9,856 nucleotides of DNA from Bacillota bacterium (GTDB lineage: Bacteria > Bacillota > Limnochordia > JAAZLZ01): assembly GCA_012799075.1 (NCBI GenBank), contig JAAZLZ010000231.1, forward strand, positions 1-9,856. The letters run 5' to 3'. Under the pieces are notes generated by a model. It did no database searches. It saw only the letters and a program-made list of their open reading frames with translations, and had not been told where the DNA came from. A program made the translations under genes and the position numbers. This document shows, piece after piece, positions 5,593 to 9,856 of the stretch (position 1 is its first letter; each line of letters starts with the position of its first letter).

Positions 5593-7071
5593 CTACAAAA
5601 TAATGCAGATGAGACCGCCGCTGCCTTCGTTAATGATCTTGCTCAAGGTCTCTTGCAGTTTCTGTTGAGCATTCTCCGGCATCCGCTGCAGCTTGCCGGT
5701 GATGCCTTCCTGGATAATCTCGTGCAGGGCTTTACCCAGAAAGTCCGTCTTCCAGATCTGTTCGGGATCCCGTTCAAACTGGGCCGACAGGTGTTGGACC
5801 ATGTCCTCCCCTTGCCTTTCCGTCCCCACGAAAGGCGCCACCTCAGTCAGGATGCTCGCCCGGATCATGTGGATGGATGGAGCACTTGCCCTTAACCTGA
5901 CTCCAAAACGACGTCCCTGTCGAATCAGCTCCGGTTCATCGAAGGAGATGTCTTCCAACCGGGGAGAAACGATCCCATAGCCTGCTGTGTAGACATCCTG
6001 CAGGGCATCGGCCACCTTATCATATTCCCGTTTCGCCGCCACCAGCTCCCGCATCAACCGCATGAGATTATGGTCGCCGGTGACCTCAACTCCCGTCATC
6101 TCCGCTAGGACCTGATAAAACAGCTCCCGACGGGCAGTAACCTCAACGGTAGCCGAACCGGTCCCAGGGTCCAAGGCTGCCAACCGCACCTTGTCGACGA
6201 AGTCATACTGACCCAGCTCATCGACAGCCCTTTGTAAATCCCGCAAGCGGCCCACCTGTTCCACCGTGGAATAGATGGCCTCTTGAAACTTGCTCGCCAA
6301 CCAGTGGCTTGGATCCATCTCATCCACCCAACAAGGTAAATGAATGCCGACTTCCCGCACAGGGAACTCAAACAGGATCTCCTTGAGGATGTTGGTTACA
6401 TCCTCCAAGCCCATACGGAGACAATCAACGGGCTGAACCGCAACATCATACTTTTCCTCAAGCTCCCGGGCCAGCTCCAGGGTTCTCTGGGCCCCCGGTT
6501 GAACCGAGTTGAGCACAACGATGAAGGGCTTGCCTAACTCCTTGAGCTCTTCTATGACCCTCTCTTCCGCGGGCAAATAGTTCTCCCTTGGAATATCTGT
6601 AATGGACCCGTCGGTTAACACCACTAAACCTAATGTAGAATGATCCGTGATCCCCTTTCGGGTTCCCAGTTCGGCCGCCTCTTGAAAGGGTATCTCATAT
6701 TCAAACCAGGGAGTACGGACCATCCTTGGGCCCACTTCCCCTTCATAGCCCAACGCGCCCTCCACAGAATAGCCCACACAGTCAACCAGCCGGACCTTGC
6801 ACTTCAGCTCTTCCTGGATGGTGATCTCCACTGCCTCATCGGGTACGAACTTGGGTTCGGTGGTCATGATGGTTCGACCAGCCCCACTTTGGGGTACAGC
6901 ATCACGGGTTCTTTCCTTGTCATGTTTATTGGGGATATTAGGCAGCACCAAAAGGTCCATGAATCTCTTGATGAAGGTGGATTTGCCGGTTCGCACCGGC
7001 CCGACGACTCCAATGTAAATGCTGCCGCCGGTCCGTTCGGCAATATCTCGGAAGATATCAAATTTTTCCAT
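5593..7071 (-). CDS. spoIVA: Stage IV sporulation protein A, spore-coat basement-layer ATPase
   Basis: Structural ATPase that polymerises on the outer forespore membrane in the mother cell and anchors the spore coat. The protein has 492 residues, the same as the Bacillus subtilis protein. The N-terminal TRAFAC-type P-loop domain shows Walker A GPVRTGKST at 24-32, with K30. The threonines T70 and T71 stand in RTIMTTEP, and a Walker B-like LVDCVGY has D97. These numbers coincide with functional residues described in B. subtilis. The middle domain and the C-terminal tail ending GGLICIIL, the region tied to SpoVM-dependent membrane localisation, are intact. The ATG at 7071 has GGGAGGG eight bases upstream. 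It stands alone, 200 bp after gpsA and 142 bp before hup, as expected for a gene switched on only in the mother cell. It is the clearest sign that this organism forms endospores. Confidence 0.98.
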   Translation of the reverse strand: MEKFDIFRDIAERTGGSIYIGVVGPVRTGKSTFIKRFMDLLVLPNIPNKHDKERTRDAVPQSGAGRTIMTTEPKFVPDEAVEITIQEELKCKVRLVDCVGYSVEGALGYEGEVGPRMVRTPWFEYEIPFQEAAELGTRKGITDHSTLGLVVLTDGSITDIPRENYLPAEERVIEELKELGKPFIVVLNSVQPGAQRTLELARELEEKYDVAVQPVDCLRMGLEDVTNILKEILFEFPVREVGIHLPCWVDEMDPSHWLASKFQEAIYSTVEQVGRLRDLQRAVDELGQYDFVDKVRLAALDPGTGSATVEVTARRELFYQVLAEMTGVEVTGDHNLMRLMRELVAAKREYDKVADALQDVYTAGYGIVSPRLEDISFDEPELIRQGRRFGVRLRASAPSIHMIRASILTEVAPFVGTERQGEDMVQHLSAQFERDPEQIWKTDFLGKALHEIIQEGITGKLQRMPENAQQKLQETLSKIINEGSGGLICIIL

Positions 7072-7130
7072 CTAGCCTTCCCTCCCTCAAATTGGGTCCA
7101 CCCTCCGCCGCGAACACTCAATAACGTTAC

Positions 7131-7160
7131 ATCTATATTGGTGTTCCAGGCGAAATATAC
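7131..7160 (-). promoter_or_regulatory. Candidate sigma-E promoter of spoIVA
   Basis: On the minus strand GTATATT (7160-7154) resembles the sigma-E -35 element, and AATATAGAT (7139-7131) resembles the -10 (consensus close to CATACAnT), with a 14-base spacer, the usual spacing. The start would fall near 7125, about 54 bases before the ATG. A weaker second pair, GAATATA (7223-7217) and TTGACAAT (7202-7195), also has 14-base spacing. Bacillus subtilis spoIVA is known to use sigma-E. The -10 match here is only partial. Confidence 0.45.
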
Positions 7161-7271
7161 CCGAAGGAGGACAAAAACTCCAGTTCCAGCAGGGATTGTC
7201 AAGGCCTTCATTAACTTATATTCCCCAAGGCTGGAAACGGTCCCCAAAGTCTTAAGAAAGGGAAAGAAAGG

Positions 7272-8300
7272 CTATACCGGATCGATGAAGGGCATCAGGT
7301 CATCGAGTTCGCACTTAGCCCCCCGCTGCATGAGAGCTGAAACCCCATCTTCCGGTCGCTCCTCGCAAAACAGGATATCGTATACTTTACTTGCAATAGG
7401 CATTTCCACCCCTTGTTTGCGGGCCAGCTCCACCGCGGCCACCACGGTGGGGATCCCTTCGACCACCATGTTAGTTGACGCTAGAACCTCATCTAGTTTG
7501 TGACCTTCCCCGAGCAGTCTTCCAGCCCGAGTGTTGCGGCTGTACTTGCTCACACAGGTACCAAACAAGTCCCCCATTCCGGACAGTCCAGTGAAGGTAA
7601 GGGGGCTTGCTCCCAACCGGACTCCGAGACGAGCCATTTCCACCATGCCTCTGGTTATGATGGCAGCTTTGGCGTTATCACCCAAACCCAACCCATCGGC
7701 TATCCCAACAGCTAGGGCAATCACGTTTTTCAAGGCCCCAGCTAATTCAACGCCTATCAAGTCCGCGTTGGTATAGACCCGAAAACAAGGGGCCATCAAC
7801 AAATCCCGCGCCAAGACGGCGATGTCCTGATCTTCACAGGCGATCACCGATGCGGCGGGCAATCCCCTCCCTACTTCTTCGGCATGGTTGGGACCGGACA
7901 GAACCGCAACCCGTCCCCTCTGCTTTGGGATTTCCTCTTCAATGACTTGGGACAACCGCATCATTGAGCCCTGTTCCAGGCCCTTGGCTCCATTGATGAG
8001 CAGGGGCTCCTCCAACGAGTCCCGGAACTGTCGGAGGACACGGCGCAGGCCTTGGGATGGAACGGTGAGAAGCACCCCACTGCACCCCTCCGTATCCAGC
8101 CTGTCACCGGTGATGGGCCGTATTTCCTCTGGAAGGCTAATGCCCGGCAAGTAACGGACGTTTTCCCGCCGCTGGGCAATTTCTTCCATTAGTGCCCTAT
8201 TCCTACCCCAGAGGCTGACCCGCATGCCCTTTCGCGCCAGCAGGACCGCAAGGGCCGTGCCCCAGCCTCCCGCCCCTATGATGACTACTTCTTGCTGCAT
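7272..8300 (-). CDS. gpsA: Glycerol-3-phosphate dehydrogenase [NAD(P)+]
   Basis: Reduces dihydroxyacetone phosphate to sn-glycerol-3-phosphate, the backbone of phospholipids; soluble cytoplasmic enzyme. It has 342 residues, the normal length. The NAD(P)-binding GAGGWGTA lies at residues 9-16, followed by NGAKGLE, SGPNHAEEV, and the catalytic lysine segment GALKNVIALAVGIADGLG. The substrate-binding region SGMGDLFGTCVSKYSRNTR comes next. The start is the ATG at 8300, because AAGGAG stands eight bases upstream and the protein then begins directly at the Rossmann strand MQQEVVIIGAGG. A frame open for 74 codons further upstream is within plsY and has no family similarity. The ATG overlaps the plsY stop as TGATG, so the two are likely translated together. 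The product GpsA makes is used by PlsY, its neighbour. No terminator is evident after it. Confidence 0.97.
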   Translation of the reverse strand: MQQEVVIIGAGGWGTALAVLLARKGMRVSLWGRNRALMEEIAQRRENVRYLPGISLPEEIRPITGDRLDTEGCSGVLLTVPSQGLRRVLRQFRDSLEEPLLINGAKGLEQGSMMRLSQVIEEEIPKQRGRVAVLSGPNHAEEVGRGLPAASVIACEDQDIAVLARDLLMAPCFRVYTNADLIGVELAGALKNVIALAVGIADGLGLGDNAKAAIITRGMVEMARLGVRLGASPLTFTGLSGMGDLFGTCVSKYSRNTRAGRLLGEGHKLDEVLASTNMVVEGIPTVVAAVELARKQGVEMPIASKVYDILFCEERPEDGVSALMQRGAKCELDDLMPFIDPV

Positions 8301-8899
8301 CAACTTTTCTCCTTGGCCCGTTCGCCGATCTTGAATTCCTCCCCCGCCAGCAACCGCTGCATGTTGGGACGATGACGCCAAATGACCAGGGTTGCCAAGG
8401 CAAAGGACCCCAGAATAAGCTCGATTGGCTGCCCAAATAGCCAAGCGCCAAGGGGGAGGGCCATTGCTGCGCCAATAGAGCCGACGGAAATGTAACGAGT
8501 GAAGAACACAAGGATAAACCAAATGACTGCGACAAAAATGACCACGCGGGGCATTAAGGCCAGTAGAACGCCAAGGCTAGTAGCTACTCCCCGACCTCCC
8601 TTGAAGTGGAGGACAAAGGGCCAGTTGTGTCCAACGATGGCTAGAATCCCCGCTAAGACGGGGGTCCACGGATTATGGCCGAGATACCGGGCAAGGATTA
8701 CCGCCAGCATTCCTTTGCCCGCATCTAAGACCAATGTCAGCAATGCTGGCCACACCCCGAGAGTGCGCAGAACGTTTGTTGCTCCCACATTGCCTGAGCC
8801 ATAATCTCTGATATCGATTTTTTGCAGGCGGCCCACCAGATAACCGGAACTGAAGTTCCCAATCAGGTAAGCCGCCACCAATGCCAGCACATCCCCCAC
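8300..8899 (-). CDS. plsY: Glycerol-3-phosphate acyltransferase (acyl-phosphate dependent), membrane protein
   Basis: Transfers an acyl group from acyl-phosphate to glycerol-3-phosphate, giving lysophosphatidic acid, the first committed step of membrane lipid synthesis. The protein has 199 residues and several hydrophobic segments (about 4-24, 52-72, 79-97, and two or more in 105-170), as in the multi-pass PlsY family. The family motifs are present: DYGSGNVGATN at 32-42, GHNWPFVLHFKGGRGVAT at 90-107, and a C-terminal WRHRPNMQRLLAGEE. The start is GTG at 8899, with AGAGGTG overlapping the der stop codon, 13 bp after der. The 3' end contains the ribosome-binding site of gpsA and overlaps it by one base. 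Grouping of der, plsY and gpsA is common in clostridial-type genomes. Confidence 0.97.
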   Translation of the reverse strand: MGDVLALVAAYLIGNFSSGYLVGRLQKIDIRDYGSGNVGATNVLRTLGVWPALLTLVLDAGKGMLAVILARYLGHNPWTPVLAGILAIVGHNWPFVLHFKGGRGVATSLGVLLALMPRVVIFVAVIWFILVFFTRYISVGSIGAAMALPLGAWLFGQPIELILGSFALATLVIWRHRPNMQRLLAGEEFKIGERAKEKS

Positions 8900-8912
8900 G
8901 GTATCAACACCT

Positions 8913-9856
8913 CTATTCTCTTGCTCTCGCCTTGATTATGATTGGATTGCCATGGAACCCATAAATCTCCCGCAAACGGTTCTCCAGGTAGCGTCGATAG
9001 GAGAAGTGCAGCAGCTCCGGCTTGTTTACAAATAGTAGAAAGGTCGGCGGCTGCACTTGGGTCTGCACCATATAGTATGCCTTGAATCGCACGCCGCGGC
9101 GGGATGGCGGCTGCACCCGGGCCAGGGCATCGTGGAGCAGCTTGTTTAGAGCTCCGGTGCTCACGCGGATGCAGGACTGCTCCGCCACATAGTCCACCAT
9201 GTCCATCAACTGGGGCAAACGCCTCTTGGTTAAGGCAGATACGAAAACAATGGGCGCATAATCGAGAAAGGCCAGCTGTCTGCGGATATTTTCTTCATAC
9301 TGCCGCATGGTGTCCTCTGTTGTCTCGATTAAATCCCACTTATTGACAACAATGATAATGCCCTTGCCGCTTTCATGGACGAAGCCGGCAATGCGCTGGT
9401 CTTGCTCCACTACCCCGGCAGAAGCGTCGATGAGAAACAGACACACTGAAGAACGCTCCACCGCCCTTAGGGCCCGGTAGACGCCATATCTTTCTACGGA
9501 ATCATCAATCCTGCCCTTCCTGCGCATTCCTGCCGTATCGATCAATGTATAGGCTCGATCGTTTCGAATGAAATGGGTGTCGATGGCATCCCTAGTTGTG
9601 CCAGGGATATCTGTCACGATAACCCTTTCCGCTCCCAAGATGGCATTAACCAAGGAGGATTTGCCTCCATTCGGTCGACCCACCACGGCAACCTTGAGTC
9701 CTTCATCCCCGTTTTCCTCCTCAGGGAGTCCATCAGAAAAGTTGTCCACTACCATATCCAAAAGATCGCCAATGTTCCGTCCATGCTCCGCGGAAATGGC
9801 CACGGGATCCCCAAGGCCAAGGGCATAAAACTCCATGGCATGACTTACGAGCTCCC
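8913..9856 (-). CDS. der: Ribosome-assembly GTPase Der (EngA), N-terminus cut by window edge
   Basis: Double-domain GTPase needed for maturation of the 50S ribosomal subunit. The visible 313 or so residues hold the last part of the first GTPase domain, with the G5 motif ISAEHG, and an acidic linker PEEENGDEG. The complete second GTPase domain follows, with G1 GRPNGGKSS, G3 DTAGMRRKG and G4 NKWDL. The C-terminal KH-like RNA-binding domain ends YGFHGNPIIIKARARE. Der is usually about 440 residues, so roughly 125 are missing to the right. The frame is open through position 9856, so the methionine at 9836 is internal and not the start. One oddity: G1 reads PNGGKSS where PNVGKSS is nearly universal. 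The Walker A rule GxxxxGKS is still met. It lies 13 bp upstream of plsY and probably shares its transcript. Confidence 0.97.
   Translation of the reverse strand, partial: ELVSHAMEFYALGLGDPVAISAEHGRNIGDLLDMVVDNFSDGLPEEENGDEGLKVAVVGRPNGGKSSLVNAILGAERVIVTDIPGTTRDAIDTHFIRNDRAYTLIDTAGMRRKGRIDDSVERYGVYRALRAVERSSVCLFLIDASAGVVEQDQRIAGFVHESGKGIIIVVNKWDLIETTEDTMRQYEENIRRQLAFLDYAPIVFVSALTKRRLPQLMDMVDYVAEQSCIRVSTGALNKLLHDALARVQPPSRRGVRFKAYYMVQTQVQPPTFLLFVNKPELLHFSYRRYLENRLREIYGFHGNPIIIKARARE

Noticed and set aside
5359..5895. Plus-strand open frame of 178 codons
   Set aside because: It is antisense to hup and spoIVA, both certain genes; the residue make-up is typical of a shadow frame.
7197..7202. TTGACA as a sigma-A -35 upstream of spoIVA
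   Set aside because: The hexamer 17 bases downstream is AGTTTT, a poor -10, so a vegetative promoter is not supported.
6864..7247. Minus-strand open frame of 127 codons reaching into the gpsA-spoIVA gap
   Set aside because: More than half overlaps spoIVA in another frame, no ribosome-binding site is seen, and the sequence lacks protein-like features.
6640..7503. Plus-strand open frame of 287 codons
   Set aside because: It is antisense to the 5' end of spoIVA, the intergenic gap and the 3' end of gpsA; the protein is low-complexity and resembles nothing, and no ribosome-binding site precedes it.
8301..8522. 74-codon upstream extension of the gpsA frame
   Set aside because: It lies wholly within plsY in another frame; a strong ribosome-binding site and the Rossmann start place the true gpsA start at 8300.

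Overview
The window is an ordinary chromosomal segment of an endospore-forming member of the Bacillota, probably of the Clostridia/Limnochordia type. The basis is a full-length SpoIVA spore-coat ATPase, strong purine-rich Shine-Dalgarno sequences, GTG and TTG starts, and the gene order der, plsY, gpsA, spoIVA, hup, which resembles the der-gpsA-spoIVA-hbs neighbourhood of Bacillus subtilis. Base composition looks somewhat above 50% GC by eye; it was not calculated. The exact taxon cannot be told from this sequence.

All recognised genes lie on the minus strand, so transcription runs from high to low coordinates. The right part (9856 to about 7270) is a tight cluster: the C-terminal two thirds of the ribosome-assembly GTPase Der (cut by the window edge), then PlsY and GpsA. 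GpsA makes glycerol-3-phosphate and PlsY acylates it in the first step of phospholipid synthesis; their genes overlap by one base. The middle holds spoIVA (own upstream region with candidate sigma-E sites) and hup (HU DNA-binding protein), each flanked by about 140 to 225 bp of non-coding DNA with GC-rich hairpins.

The left part (about 5019 to 366) is a complete four-gene operon for the aspartate-to-threonine branch: hom, thrC, thrB, lysC. It starts at an extended -10 promoter and ends in a clear rho-independent terminator. LysC makes aspartyl phosphate, Hom makes homoserine, ThrB phosphorylates it and ThrC converts it to threonine; asd, needed between LysC and Hom, is not in this window. Gene spacing is very short (4-base ATGA overlap, 15 bp, 9 bp). 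Past the terminator, the first 241 bases hold the start of another minus-strand gene, perhaps with a MEDS-type sensory domain.

No mobile element, CRISPR array, tRNA, rRNA or riboswitch was seen, and no stretch longer than about 230 bp lacks a gene. I found no evidence for an undescribed multi-gene system. The points most worth a second look are an internal TTG start with a strong Shine-Dalgarno inside lysC (candidate separate beta subunit), unusual active-site motif residues in ThrC, a terminator-like hairpin pointing against the genes between spoIVA and hup, and a hairpin with two competing folds between hup and hom.
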